This document shows, piece after piece, positions 32,636-45,123 of a stretch of DNA of 64,000 nt. The position numbers and the translations under genes are program-made. The stretch covers positions 6,967,551-7,031,550 of the forward strand of contig BROE01000023.1 in assembly GCA_036571765.1 (NCBI GenBank), read 5' to 3'. The stretch comes from Plecoglossus altivelis. Taxonomy: Eukaryota > Chordata > Actinopteri > Osmeriformes > Plecoglossidae. Position 1 is the first letter of the stretch, and each line of letters starts with the position of its first letter. The notes under the pieces are model-generated. The model ran no database searches. It was not told the DNA's origin and saw only the letters and a list, made by a program, of their open reading frames with translations.

Positions 32636-35600
32636 GCCCCAGCTTGGCCTGGTGGCGGTGGGTGAGAAGACCTGGAGCTGCCTGGCAGGAAGATGTAACA
32701 AACTCCTCCAAGGTCCCATAGTGCATCACGTCCCTCTCTTTCATCACTTTCCACATGGCTGCACAGACCAGCCGCACAGGTGGGACGAGGAGACGCAGGG
32801 CTTGGAGGGGCAATGGGTTATCTAATTTGACAGTTCAACGAGAAGCAAGTCGGAGGAATTATATTACATTGCGCCTATCAACACGGTCCAAGCTCACTAA
32901 CAGAGTTCGGGCCTTGCAAGCGTAGCCATTATTTGTATAGGGTAAAGTTAGGTTACTTGTCTCTCACGCACTGCAAGCGTACCAATAGTTTTTCTAACCA
33001 CAGACCCACTACTCGATCAACCAGCAAATGTAGCCACGATAGCTGACAGGCAAAGAGGCTGTAAATCTGTCAATCAACCTCAAGTTATCTTCTACTACTG
33101 CCCAGACAAATCAATAGGTGAGAAGTGCCATTTAAAAAACATTTCGGAATAACTATGATGAAGAATGCTTTTGTTTACCCTTTCGTTTCGACGGTTCTGC
33201 CATTTCTATCTCCGAAGTTCTGATCACTCTTCTTCTTGTCTGGTTGCTAGCAAAAGCTGGTTTACAAGTATCAGATAATTCACTTTTAAACTGGCTAACG
33301 GGCAGACATTGAAATAATCGATATAGTGCAATAAATAAATAGATATAAAACGGTTGTTTGCATTTGATTAGAAATGACACACCGTTCCGAACAAAACAAT
33401 GATCTCTCTCCCGCCTTCCCGTAATGAACCGGAAATGATGTAGCCTATGCCTTGTAATATATTTAGACATGTAATTTGCCAAAAAGTTGCGGTGTATAAT
33501 AACAAACTCAGATTTTTATAAGTAGTTAATAAAACTTTTGTTAAATTGTCAACAAATTTGCGCTAACAAACACAATTACAAACATACAAACAACGCTGGA
33601 CTTTGGTCTATGCAAGTCTGAATCAGAATCATAATTTCGGGCTGAGTAAAGTCCATCTAAATGTGATTGCGGGGTCAGACAATAACAGGACGCGGCCACA
33701 ACAGTCAGAGTCACTGTTGGAAAAGAAAAACGGATAGATAGAAGGCTGTCAAAAACGGAAGAATGGAATCAACATCATTGCTGTTAAAGTAAGTTTGTTG
33801 TACCTTCCTTGTATCATCTTAACAGATGTAACACACGCTTGAAATGATAGCTTCTTCTGTTTAATGTACACTGAAATGTTTGTGTGTTGTCTTTCTCTGG
33901 TGATGCAATTTGTCCATAGCAAATATTCTATAATTTATTAGGACTTACTATTACAACTTCTCTTTCCAATGTCTCTCTCTCTGGTAACCGTTACATTTAA
34001 CTTAGCCATGTACACAGGCACTTCCACCCTTATCTCACCAGTTGAGGGCACAAGAGCATTACGCAACAACGTGGTCCAGCCAATCTGATGACTGCACCTC
34101 TCTGTCTCTGTCTTCCTCAGGTCCGTGTCCAGAAGAGTGTGGTCTCCTCCCCAGAGGCCTTTCAGAGTGTGCTGTCATGACAGGGTGACCAAGAAGGGCA
34201 TCACGGCAAGGACCCTGGAGTGGAGCTGATGGAGGCAGGGCTGAGGGAGGGAGGCAGTGTAATGTGTGAGACAGGAGAGAGGTGGGGGAGAGAGACAGAG
34301 AGAAAGCGAGGTTATAACAGAAGGTGAGGGAGGTGGATGTGTGTGTGTGTGTGTGTGTGGAGAGAGGAGAGGAGAGAGACAGCGAGGGGGGGAACAGAGA
34401 CAAGGGGGTTATAAAGAAGGTGAGGGTGTGGAGTGTTTGTGAGAGAAGAGGGAGAGTGAAGGTAAGAGAGGGGTGGGTGAGAGAGGAGAGAGAGAAACGC
34501 CGATGAGAGGGGGTATGTTGTAACGAAGGTGAGGGATGTAGTGGTGTTGTTGTGTGTGGTGTGTGTTGTGTGGTGTGTGTGAGAGAGAGAGAGACCGAGG
34601 AGAAGAGAGAGCGAGAGAGTGAGTGGAGAAATGACTTCACAGCATGTAAATTCGACACATTCTCATCGATGCATCAGCAACGTATCACAGTAAACTTGCG
34701 GCACAACAGGATAGAATGCGGTGTGCCTGTTGGTGTTGGTTTAAAACCAAAGACACACCTGTGGACTGTTAACAACAGCATCCGGCGCGTCTTCTTCTGT
34801 CTCCGTGCCCAGGTGTGCCAGGCGCTGCTGCTGTCCCTGTCAGCCATGTCCTTGTCTTTGGTGTGCGAGGAGGACGGGACAGAGGTCAACTCTGAGGAGT
34901 TCCTCATGTCCCTACCGGACAACACTGTCCTCATGGCTCTGGAGCCTGAACAGACATGGAGACCTGCTAAAGTATGAATGTCTAAACGTTGTCATGTACT
35001 ACACAGGTGTGCATCAGTGGGACAGGGCGTAGGTCTTATATTACTGTACCTAACCTACTACGTGTATAGATGCTGACATGTACAAAATAGCGTGTAAAGC
35101 GAGATACATGTTCTGTGCATCTTAGACAGACTGCAAACGTCCTCCCCAACAAGCAGGTATCAGATTTGACGGTTTGCTTCTTTGCGTGTTTTTATTTCAC
35201 CTCACTGTCAATGTCATAGGGTGCAGTGACCATCAAACAGCTGCACGACGCCAAGCCTCGCACGGGGAAGGACATCGCCCGGGTGACCTTTGACCTCTAC
35301 AGGCTGAACTCCAAGGACCTTTTTGGTTCTCTGAACGTCAAGGCCACCTTCCGAGGCCTGTATTCTGTCAGCGCGGACTTTAAATGCCTCGGCCCTAAGA
35401 AACTCATCAGGTCAGTGGAGGGAAGTGGAGAGGAAGCCTGCTTCACTTCCTGTTGTTGATGATGGAGGAGCAATTCAAGGTTTTACCCACCTAACCGTCT
35501 TAGTGACACTCAAACAGGATTCTGTCCCTTTATGCTGTCAACTGTTAAGTACTGCTGCACATGCATTCTCTCTCTCTTTCTCCTTCCCTCTCTCTCTCCC

Positions 35601-35984
35601 TCATACAATACAGTACAGTGACCCTCTCTCTCCCTTCCCTCTCTCTCCCTCACAAACAGTATAGTAGTGACCCTCTCTCTCCCTTCCCTCTCTCTCCCTC
35701 ACACACAGTACAGTACAGTGACCCTCTCTCCCCCTCACACACAGTACAGTACAGTGACTCTCTCTCCCTCACACACAGTACAGTGACCCTCTCTCTCCCT
35801 CACAAACAGTACAGTACAGTGACTCTCTCTCTCCCTTCCCAGAGAGGCACTCCGCGTGGCCTCCACCCTGCTCCAGGCTGCAGGCCAGATGCTGATCTCC
35901 TCCGCCTCTATAATTCGCCGCATCATAGAGGGGGCAGAGATCTGGCACACCCCGAGACCACAAGCAGCAGAGTACTGGGACTAA
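31862..35984 (+). CDS. cideb: CIDE-B, cell death-inducing DFFA-like effector B
   Basis: CIDEB is a CIDE-N/CIDE-C protein of lipid droplets and ER that promotes VLDL lipidation in mammalian liver. Five exons in frame: 31862-31887 (MESTSLLLK), 32217-32331, 34813-34971, 35220-35410 and 35843-35984, 210 residues against 219 in human. CIDE-N is seen as SRRVWSPPQRPFRVC, TLEELREK, LVCEEDGTEVNSEEF and LPDNTVLMALEPEQTW. CIDE-C is seen as RVTFDLYRLNSKDLFGSLNV, KATFRGLYS and FKCLGPKKL, then an amphipathic C-terminus. Exons 1 and 2 exist twice; copy A was used because its exon 2 stays open and ends in a good donor (GAGAAG/GTGAGG), whereas the copy at 34121 hits a stop. AATAAA at 36366-36371 is a plausible poly(A) signal. 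Confidence 0.93.
32636..34555. repeat. Tandem duplication, copy B, with a corrupted right end
   Basis: This is a second copy of 30735-32635. The part 32636-33980 is nearly identical to copy A: tinf2 start at 33203, cideb start at 33763. From about 33985 it shows many single-base insertions and deletions relative to copy A, concentrated in the last 570 bp. The tinf2 exon 2 copy lacks its final 18 bp and donor, because the block starts inside that exon. Confidence 0.92.
33763..34232 (+). pseudogene. Second, broken copy of cideb exons 1-2
   Basis: Exon 1 (33763-33788) is intact and has its donor. Exon 2 begins correctly at 34121 (SVSRRVWSPPQRPFRV) but an insertion after the TARTLE codons gives GAG TGG AGC TGA, a stop, and the donor is lost. 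Splicing of exon 1 copy B into exon 3 would not make CIDE-N. It is a by-product of the 1.9-kb duplication, real or artefactual. Confidence 0.8.
35560..35842. repeat. CT-rich minisatellite in cideb intron 4
   Basis: Repeated blocks of CACACAGTACAGTACAGTGA followed by CCCTCTCTCTCCC run right up to the exon 5 acceptor at 35843, so the repeat also provides the polypyrimidine tract. Confidence 0.9.
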
Positions 35985-36793
35985 GACTGCAACTCGTCAT
36001 CCAGCAGTGGCCATTTTGTGTCAGCTCAACGAACCTGCGTGGTTGGATTGTTAATCTAGGTTTCGGATGCCGTTTGACTCAGCGTGGTGTCCATGCGCTG
36101 ACTTCACATGACTACTGTGGAGGCCTGTTGATGACGGGCACTTGTGCAAATGATGTGTATGATCGTCAGTAATGTGACTCAACTGAAGTTGTGTGTATCT
36201 TGTGTTAAAGATCTTTGTTGCTCATGGTCTTCTCCTTACATGTATGAATCAGGGATGCTATGCTGCGGAAAGCAAAACCAGTGAGATTGGTAAACCAGGA
36301 CATTTTTAAAGATACATATTATACCTCTAAGCAAATTACAATACTGTAACACTATAAAATACACTAATAAATAACGATAAACAATGCAACTTACAAGAAA
36401 ACGAAGAGTGGAAATATCTGTTTATTAGCAATGATGTGAAAACATGGTTGACCAGAACAAAGAAATATCAAGTATGAAACGTATTTTATTAAACATCTAC
36501 TCTACATCATCTCTACTTTGAGTTTAAAACTGAATTGTTAACAACTTTATGGTCGACAGTAAATCTGAAATACATCAGATGAATCGTTCTACTTGGACTA
36601 GCATAACCACAAAACTCAAACTGAGTTTCAGTTCATTAGTTAACTGAAACAGGGTGCCTCCAGAACTGATCTTCCAAATAAGACAACATTGAATCCAACA
36701 TCAACTCCGCGCACCGGTTCCTGTGCAGAGAAGAAGGTTGGTGGTCAGAGGTCAGAGGTCAGGTGACCTGCAGGAAAGCAGCCTTCCTCCTCC
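35985..36793. terminator. Convergent 3' ends of cideb and homez
   Basis: The plus-strand AATAAA at 36366-36371 serves cideb. The minus-strand AATAAA signals at 36485-36490 and 36421-36426 suit homez. The two transcripts therefore end within about 100 bp of each other and may overlap. No other feature is seen. Confidence 0.55.
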
Positions 36794-38218
36794 TCATCCA
36801 TCCAGGGAAGGAAGGAAGCGGCTGAGCATCTTATGGATGTCAGACGAGTCTGGGCCGTCATCCTTCTCCTCCCTGTGACACCCTCTCCTGCAAGGACTCT
36901 GAACCACCTGAGACAGCACCTTCATCCTCTCCTCGGGCCTTATCCAGCGGGCCATGCCCTGCTTCACGTGGTAGCGCATGTCTCCGAACCACTGCGTGAG
37001 CTGGCGACGGGTGAGGCCGGTCAGCCTCTGCAGCCCATCGTAGTCCTCCGAGGTGGGCCACTGGAGGATCATGAAGGTCTCCCTCAGCAGCTGCAGCTGG
37101 ATCACCGACTTGTTCCTCAGGCGGGACACAGTCTCTCTACCGGAAGACCCAGGGAAGAAGGACATAGCCTGGGGAAGAGGGGAAGGTGGAGAGACCGGTC
37201 CGCCACCCTCGCCGGCTGCCGGAGAGACCATCTGGCCGACGGTTTCTTGCCACGTCTCGTTCTTCCAATCGTCCGAAACGGAACTTTCGTTGCCGCGGGG
37301 GACCACTCCAAGCTTCTCCTGGCTAGCGGCTTGCATCGGAAGTTCCGCCCATTTCTGGTTCCACCATTCACCGTTGCTGTTCACCGGTCTGACGTAAGCT
37401 AAGTTGACGGAGCCGGTGGCGTCTGCGTCGTCATTACTTGAACTCCGTGCAGCTGACCCGGTCAAATCACCCGTCTCCGACTGAAGGGGCGTTGAGGTCT
37501 TGATTTTGGAAAATATTCGTTCGCGGCACCGTTTCTGACAACGTTGGTTGTTGAACCACTTGCGAATTCTCTTCATGCTGAGACCCGTTTCCTGGTGCAA
37601 AGACAACAGCCGCTGTTTGGAGGGTTTGGGGTTTTGCTGGAAGCAACGCTGCAGTTTCTTCACATTGTCTTTGTCCATGCTGACAGGCTTGCTGTATTGT
37701 TTTGGAGTCATTTCCTCCTTGCCTGTGCTCCCTTTCTCTGACTGGCTCCCATACATCTTGGTCCGAGCGTCGCAGATTTCCTCGCAGTCCCAGCTGATGC
37801 CATAGGAGAGTCTCTGGGTCATGAACCAAACTCTGACCTGGTCCGGATGCAGCGAATGGCGGAGAGCTATGGTGGTCATCTCTGTCAGGGTCGGATACGG
37901 GAAAACGTTGAAGTGCTCCTCCAGTTCTGAAAGCGCATCCCGGCTAATTAGTTGATTTTGTTGTTCCGATCGCGCCCAGATAAGACGCAGGCCCTCGGTC
38001 ACGATAGGGAGGCACACCACGTGGTTCTGGTTGAGACGGAAAGTTTTCAGCGTGGGATCAACAGACTCATGTCCCCGCTCCCAGACTGTGGGAAGGGGTT
38101 GGTCCAGTGTGGAGACCGGGTAGGATCTGTTAGCTTCGGAGGTTGTGTTCGGTTTAGAGGTGAACCCTTCTGGACACACGGGAAACCATAGTTCTGTTGC
38201 CTCTGGGGCACTGGTCAT
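36794..38218 (-). CDS. homez: Homeobox and leucine zipper protein Homez
   Basis: Homez is a vertebrate nuclear protein with atypical homeodomains, related to the ZHX family and of poorly known function. The coding region is one uninterrupted exon of 474 codons from a true ATG at 38218. Homeodomain 1 is at about residues 92-143 (recognition helix VRVWFMTQRLSYGISW). Homeodomain 2 is at about 180-235 (KRIRKWFNNQRCQKR). A third lies near 365-425 (TRRQLTQWFGDMRYHVKQG). The C-terminus is acidic. Human HOMEZ is about 550 residues, so the fish protein is shorter in the linkers. Position between CIDEB and GMPR2 genes fits the human 14q11.2 neighbourhood. The 5' UTR exon and promoter should lie between 38220 and about 38700. 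Confidence 0.93.
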   Translation of the reverse strand: MTSAPEATELWFPVCPEGFTSKPNTTSEANRSYPVSTLDQPLPTVWERGHESVDPTLKTFRLNQNHVVCLPIVTEGLRLIWARSEQQNQLISRDALSELEEHFNVFPYPTLTEMTTIALRHSLHPDQVRVWFMTQRLSYGISWDCEEICDARTKMYGSQSEKGSTGKEEMTPKQYSKPVSMDKDNVKKLQRCFQQNPKPSKQRLLSLHQETGLSMKRIRKWFNNQRCQKRCRERIFSKIKTSTPLQSETGDLTGSAARSSSNDDADATGSVNLAYVRPVNSNGEWWNQKWAELPMQAASQEKLGVVPRGNESSVSDDWKNETWQETVGQMVSPAAGEGGGPVSPPSPLPQAMSFFPGSSGRETVSRLRNKSVIQLQLLRETFMILQWPTSEDYDGLQRLTGLTRRQLTQWFGDMRYHVKQGMARWIRPEERMKVLSQVVQSPCRRGCHREEKDDGPDSSDIHKMLSRFLPSLDG

Positions 38219-40048
38219 CTGTAAAAGTAACTCCTATTATGGATTTGAAAAAGAAAATGGGACGTCAGTTCTCAAATCACAAGTGTGTGTGCCAGTCAAT
38301 TTTTTTCCACAATGTTCTAAATGAAGCTAGTCTACTGGTTTAGCTAACGTTACTTGTCAAAGCTAGCTTGAAATAGCTAAATAAGGCTCCAGGCTAACCC
38401 AGATAAAAAAGCGAAGAAGGTACCTTCGAGCTACTGCTAGCTAGCAGTAACTTTATCAAAACTTCGTTTTTTTTGTGTGAAGATTATGTTTTCAGGATGC
38501 TGGTCATGGATGGAAGGAGCAGGATTCCCATTCAGTCATAGGTATGCCCTTCACCCATTAAACTATTTTGATCACTCGTTCATCGAAGAATATACTTCCA
38601 ATCTGACCGTGCGGCATCCGACTCCTGCTCCCGCTTTAGAAGATCGCAGCAACCGTTACCTCGCTAGCCAGGCAAGAAAGCTCAAATAATTGGTTTGGAT
38701 ATTCCAGTCCGCACGGATTTCGTCTGTGTAGGCAACAGGTAAAAATACCTTATTTTATTGCCGAAGGTCGACCGTTAATCCGTCATAAAAGGACAGGAAC
38801 AGTTGAAAAAATCAGACAAAGTCAAATTGATCGACGTTTCCTTGTCCAGGAAGCGAAAATGAATGGACGGTAGCTCCGATAACAAGGGTGGAGACGCTGA
38901 AGGTGTCTCAATGAAGTATTGGTAAAATAATCCAAGCTTTTCAAAGAAAAGAGGAGACAATGTGATGCATATAAATTGAAAGAAACAATTGAGACTTAAA
39001 AAATAAACAATATTAGATGGAATGTTTTTTTTATTTGTCAGAGTAGATTGGGTGGTACATAATGTTGAGCTAGAGGCGAAATATACCAGCAAAATATACT
39101 TTAAAGATGTTTAAACAATTTACAGTAACCATCATGGAAAGGTCATTTTCAGTTAAATTGAAATGTCATGTGATGCATAGACAAATGAAATACAAAAAAG
39201 TTAACAACTGCAATGTCAAGTAACGTACAGGGAGGAATACATTGCAAGAGGGATTTCAAATGATGGAATGGTAGATCTCAATACTGTACATCTTTGCTAT
39301 TACAAGATACTTTGATATCCGAACATGCTTTGGCCATTTGTAAAAACTGTGAAGTAGAAGTAGTCTGTCTGTCAGACCATAAGGCTCTTGAAATATGACT
39401 ACTGTATGTCTTTGAATATATATAGTGTATATATATGAATATATTTACTAAAACTATTTAAATTTACTTATAAGTGCCATGCGGTCAATTGTATTTCCTG
39501 TCATTCTAATTTGCCATTTAAATCATCATTCAGCATTTTGACTGAAATAAAAACAAAAAAACTAACCAATTATACCTTTAGGTAACAGTTTGCAAGAACG
39601 GTCATCTTTAACTTGAGCATGTGCTGCAAACTGGTGAGAAATATGAGTGCATAGATGAGATGGCAGAATAACATTTAGTGCTAATATTAAACAGCTTAAG
39701 ACTAAACTGCAGAAGATTGTCAGACCAGACTACCTCTCAATGGAGAAGTCTGTTTAGAAGACCTCTGAAGTTCAATGTGAATGACTAAGCAACGTTAAGA
39801 CTAAAACTTCTTCTAAAACCCTCAAGTCAGACGTACAGAAGTATTTCTAAAATGCTCTTGAATTATGCATTGGTTCACGTGGTTCAAAAGGAAAGACATG
39901 ACGCTGTCCGGTGGAATATAAGAGGTGGAACACGTGTGGTTGTTATGACAACATCCATGTGCCAGAAAAGAGATGAAGCGAAAGAGTGGTGAGGCAGCAT
40001 GAACTCCCCTCCAGAGCTGTTAGGCCCCTGGTCCAGCCTGGGCCTCGC
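38219..40048. other. homez 5' flank and gmpr2 3' UTR/intergenic
   Basis: The homez 5' UTR probably includes an exon near 38400-38480. The rest is AT-rich without recognisable exons. The gmpr2 3' UTR lies immediately left of 40049, but no strong poly(A) signal is evident within several hundred bases of the stop. Confidence 0.4.
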
Positions 40049-43000
40049 CTAGCTGTCGTTGCCGAAGACGGTGTTCAGCTGCTGGGTGACCCTGATGAAG
40101 GTGGTCCTGCGGCTCAGCTCCTTCAGCTTGGCTGCACCCACATAGGTGCAGGTGGATCGAACCCCACCCAGCACATCTCGTATGGTGTTGTCCACGGGGC
40201 CTTTATAGGGGACCTCCACTGTCTTCCCCTCTGATGCCCTGGGGAGGACAGAGAGAGAACAGAGAAATGTTGGTGTGACCTTCTTAGTGTTGACCCTAAC
40301 CTGGAGGCCTGGCGAAAAGCACTACAGCGATGATGGACATGTACATTACTGGCATTGTTAAGTAGTAGACTAGTTTAGTCCATACGTTTTCTATACTGAG
40401 AACAAAGGTGAAACAGATTTCCCTGGAGACCTGGGAAATGTAGTTCCCTTCCTGTATATTTGACTGTCTAGCCATTTAGAAAGCACTACAAGTGATGCTG
40501 GTGATGTATGTTACTGTGATCATTTTGTATAACAGGTTTAATCTATAAATCAGTCTTTTACACAGAGAATACAGGAGACTGTATGCATTACTTACACAGT
40601 GTTATAAATAACCTAGACGTATGAATGTCAATTTTTTGGGGGACAGGCCCAGTTCAGTTTGGGACGATCTACCTTGGACTTCAGGATGGTACTGGGACAG
40701 CGCAGGGAAAGAAGGGTTCTGTACATGACTAGCCCCACTGACCTGTACTCGGCCACGCCCCCCGCGTGTTTCTTCATGGCGGTGTCGGAGCTCATGCCGT
40801 AGAACAGCTTGTACTTCTTCCCGCTCTTCTCGATGACCTCGCCACCGCTCTCCTCGTGGCCCGCCAACATGCCACCCAGCATGACAAAGTCGGCCCCGGC
40901 ACCTGCGGGTCACACAGCCACCACCAAAGAAGAGCCATCGATCACAAGTGTGTCGTCGGTAAAGAACGAGGGAGTGTTAACATCAGATGCTGTAGAAGTT
41001 GAACACAAGCACACAGGCGTATATGCTGCCTTCTATATCTGATAAATGAAATAGGAATTGAATCCTACCAAAAGCCTTAGAGACATCTCCTGGACAAGTG
41101 CATCCACCATCCTGTACCAGACAGAGAACAAGAAATATAAACAAAGAGATGCAAAAGTTGACAAAGTGAGGACAGAGGAACGGATCCTTTCCAGTCGACG
41201 ACCTATGGGGAGCGTTCACCCTACGGGGGCTCAACTCATCCTAACGTGGACATAACCTGTTCTTCAATACATGGTAATGCAGTGATAACAGTGCTTCTTG
41301 ACGTGTGTGTTACATGGTAATGCAGTGATAACAGTGCTTTGTGGTGTGCGTGTTACTTAGCACAGAGTTCAGTGGAACGTACAGAGATGATGTGTCCACC
41401 CAGACCGTGAGCTGCGTCTGCACACTCAATCACAGCGCTGAGCTGAGGATATCCTACCCCAGTCTTCTTACGAGTAGTGCACACGGACCCTGCACACACG
41501 CACACACACACACATATATATACACGCACACACACATACATATATATATACACGCACGCACACACATACACATATATACACACACACGTAATGCACATGC
41601 GCACACACACACACACATATGTATACACACACACACACACACGCACACACAGAAGACAGAGATCATTAGTTATATTTTTAACTGTTAATAAAACAAATGT
41701 GACTCTTCATGCTATACATGATCCATATCCATCTGCTAGGTGGTCTGGGTGTGAGGTCACCTGGTCCGATGCCTACTTTGATGATGTCAGCGCCAGCCAG
41801 AATCAGCTCCTCCACCATCTCCCCGGTAACCACGTTGCCAGCCTGGGTAAGGGACAGTTCAATCACCATCATTTGCAATCAGGACAACGCTGTAACCAAG
41901 CAACAACCCCTCAACTCTGTTCATGAGTGTAAGAAAAGGAGCGAGAGAGTGCTAAAAAGGGAGAGAGGGAGAGAGAGGGAGGGACTCAAATAGATAGTCA
42001 GACAGTGAGAGGCAAAAAAGAGACAGGTAGAATTAGCATGTGAGACAGTGAATATGAGACTACATAAAGATAGAGAGGCTCCAGTTTACCATGATGGTGT
42101 GCGATGGGTATTTCTCCCTCACGTCTTTGACAAAGTGGACAAAGTGCTCAGAGTACCCATTGGCCACATCCACACAGATGTACTGCAGCTTGGGAACGGC
42201 GGCTAGGATGGAACTCAGCCTGTCAAAGTCTCCGTCTCCGGTCCCTGTGCTGACAGCCACACTCTGAGGGTAGGGTGAAGACAGGGAGGCAGAGACACCC
42301 AGGGGGAGAGGGGAGGGCAGACCCAGAGAGAGGGGGAGGGAGACCCAGAGAGAGGGGGAGACCCAGAGAGAGGGGGAGGGAGACCCAGAGAGAGGGGGAG
42401 GGAGACCCAGAGAGGGAGACCCAGAGAGAGCGGGGAGGGAGGCCCAGAGAGAGGGGGAGAACACTTTTAGCGAGGAATGGAGGTGTCGAACGGTAGTCAT
42501 AGATACAACACAGCTAGAATTGGGGAAAGCGTTGCGCTGCAGTTTGTGCACACTCATGCAGAGTGTATGGCTGTACCTGCACACAGTCTGGATGCTGCGC
42601 TGCAAAATCCTTCCAGTCCTCCACAGAGTAATGCTTATGGATGGTGGTGAAGAGAGTGAACTAGGAGAGGAAAGAGAGAGACAACAATCCGATCATCTTC
42701 CTTAGCCGAGCGTTCATTGGGCGGTGCTTACTGTAACTCCTGCCTTGGCAGATAGTCACCACGAAAACCAAGTTGTTCTGATGACATACTACTACAGGGG
42801 TGTCCAATCCTGGTCCTCGAGGGCCACTGTCCTTACGGTTGTAGATGTTTCTCTGCCCTAGCACACCTGATTCTAATGAATGGTCATTATCAGGCTTCCA
42901 CAGAGCTTGATATGACCCATTCAAAAGAATCAGGTGTGCTGGAGCAGGGAAACATCTAAAACTGACAAGACAGTGGCCCTCGAGGACCAGGATTGGACAA

Positions 43001-43525
43001 TCCTTCACTACTACCTGGTCAAAACCTACAGCAATTGTCGCGTGTGTTTCGAGGTATGAGCTCTACCTGATTCAAGACCAGCGCCATCTGGAAGGTTCCG
43101 ACGGTGTCCATGTTGGCCGCAATGATAGGGATGCCTCTGTAGTTTCCACCAGAGTTCCTGAAGGTGTAGCTCCTCATTAGGTCCACCTGAGAGGGGAGGA
43201 GCCACCACAGGAGGACGAGACGGAGGTCAACCTTCAGGTAGCGAAAGCCTAGTCCTAATCTAAGCAGCCCCAAAAGCAAATACCCACTTTATAACTCCGT
43301 ATGAGAAACTGGTACAGTTCCTAAAATGTATGCAGTTATAAACTAATTATTTTTAAAATGCATTTGAATTTCGACTCGGTCTTCACCGGTGCATGTGGTG
43401 TAAATTGTTATTTTTTATAACAAAAATGGGTTTAATACCTCACTACGTGACTTGAGAGTGCTTCGTTTAGGACGAAGCAACACGTCCTTGAAGTCCAGTT
43501 TGATGTCATTCTCAATGCGAGGCAT
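40049..43525 (-). CDS. gmpr2: GMP reductase 2
   Basis: GMP reductase is a cytosolic homotetramer that deaminates GMP to IMP with NADPH and so balances purine pools. Nine exons in phase: 43439-43525, 43067-43186, 42577-42660, 42090-42263, 41761-41842, 41383-41489, 41069-41111, 40743-40902 and 40049-40238. They total 348 residues, the same as human GMPR2. Key parts seen: start MPRIENDIKLDFKDVLLRPK, IIAANMDTVGTF, ICVDVANGYSEHF, the IMPDH/GMPR active-site loop GSVCTTRKKTGVGYP with catalytic Cys, DGGCTCPGDVSKAFG, and KLFYGMSSDTAMKKHAGGVA. All exon joins keep phase and no damage is seen. It is head-to-head with nedd8, as GMPR2 and NEDD8 are neighbours in human. Confidence 0.96.
41497..41652. repeat. 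(CA)n/(TA)n compound microsatellite in gmpr2 intron 5
   Basis: Alternating CACACA and TATATA tracts beginning only about 8 bp from the acceptor of exon 6 (41489). Confidence 0.95.
42290..42465. repeat. 22-bp GA-rich minisatellite in gmpr2 intron 3
   Basis: About eight tandem units of GAGACCCAGAGAGAGGGGGA with small length variants. Confidence 0.9.
42795..43005. mobile_element. hAT-type palindromic MITE in gmpr2 intron 2
   Basis: The element starts CAGGGGTGTCCAATCCTGGT and ends GACCAGGATTGGACAATCC, with GGCCCTCGAGGACC inverted near each end and CACCTGATTC inverted inside. The flanks TACTACTA and CACTACTA are a probable 8-bp target duplication, as expected of hAT elements. It has no coding capacity. 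Confidence 0.85.
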
Positions 43526-44602
43526 TCTGGCAACGGTTAATGTCGAGTGTCCTGGAGTGCTGATCTAAAATAGAGACAGACATAACAATTGGGGCACTTT
43601 TCCTCAGTGGCCACTGGAAAGCACAGACACAGACGCACGCACAATGGTCTCATTTACTCCGACCCAGATCTCTTATGTCACATATCTGTGTGGTATTCCA
43701 TACGGAGTCTTCATCTGTCAAACTGTATGACAACGGTCATATAACGCTACCACCGATCTTTTAGACACGGTTAATAATGCACAGGTAGTAATAATAACTC
43801 AGAAATAACTTTTTGACTAAATAGTCAAAAACGAACTAGCTTCACGCTAGCTTTCATGACAGTCCTCACCGGCGTGTAGCATGAAGTGCTTAGTGCACAG
43901 CAGAATCAATGCTCTGTGAAAAACGAAAGGTCAGCACGAACATCAGCAAGCAGTTATCAACGGTCAATATTCGCACGCGCTTTGTTAGCATTAAACGTCC
44001 ATTTGGGTGACGATTGTGCCAGAAATAATATGATTTTCCATATATCATGCCATAATCTACTTACGTTAGCTTGCGGAATGTATGACAGATCGGAGTCAGT
44101 CTTCTCAATGGTTCCTGAACCAAAACCGTCGTGGAACACGGTGACTGATCTCGACTGTATTTTGCTTTTGTAGTTCGTGTCGCTGCTTTCATAGTTATTA
44201 TGGTACAGCAAAGGACTACAAAAAAACGAATCGTTTTACGTCGCTGAAAAATAATTTAGTGCAAAATCCGCTACGCGTGGAAGAACATAGTCAACCTATA
44301 AACTAACCTTTGAATGTGCAAATATGAAATATAATAATGCAAATTATATGTATTGATATCAGCCCATTTTCTACCGAGAAACCCCCTAAAACAAACGCGG
44401 AACATTATATTTTCGAAGCAACTAGGAAGTGGGGATACTCTTAGAGCCACACAGGAACCGCAATTGAAATTTGCAACGAACAGTGAAACAACGATTTTAG
44501 TACCTAGCTACTGTTTTCCATTAGTCAATTAATTCAGTCTCCGCCAAACTTTCTTAATAGTAATTTCAGGTAACTGTTGATTCACAAACAACACAAATCA
44601 GG
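43526..44602. promoter_or_regulatory. Divergent intergenic region, gmpr2 / nedd8
   Basis: About 1.08 kb lie between the two start codons. It should hold both promoters and 5' UTRs. It is AT-rich, and no CpG island or conserved box could be assigned with confidence. Confidence 0.5.

Positions 44603-45123
<521 letters not shown>

Noticed and set aside
32636..33203. Second tinf2 gene
   Set aside because: Only exons 1-2 are present, the exon 2 donor is missing, and the block is part of the 1.9-kb duplication.
36833..37402. 189-codon plus-strand frame
   Set aside because: It is an antisense shadow of homez.
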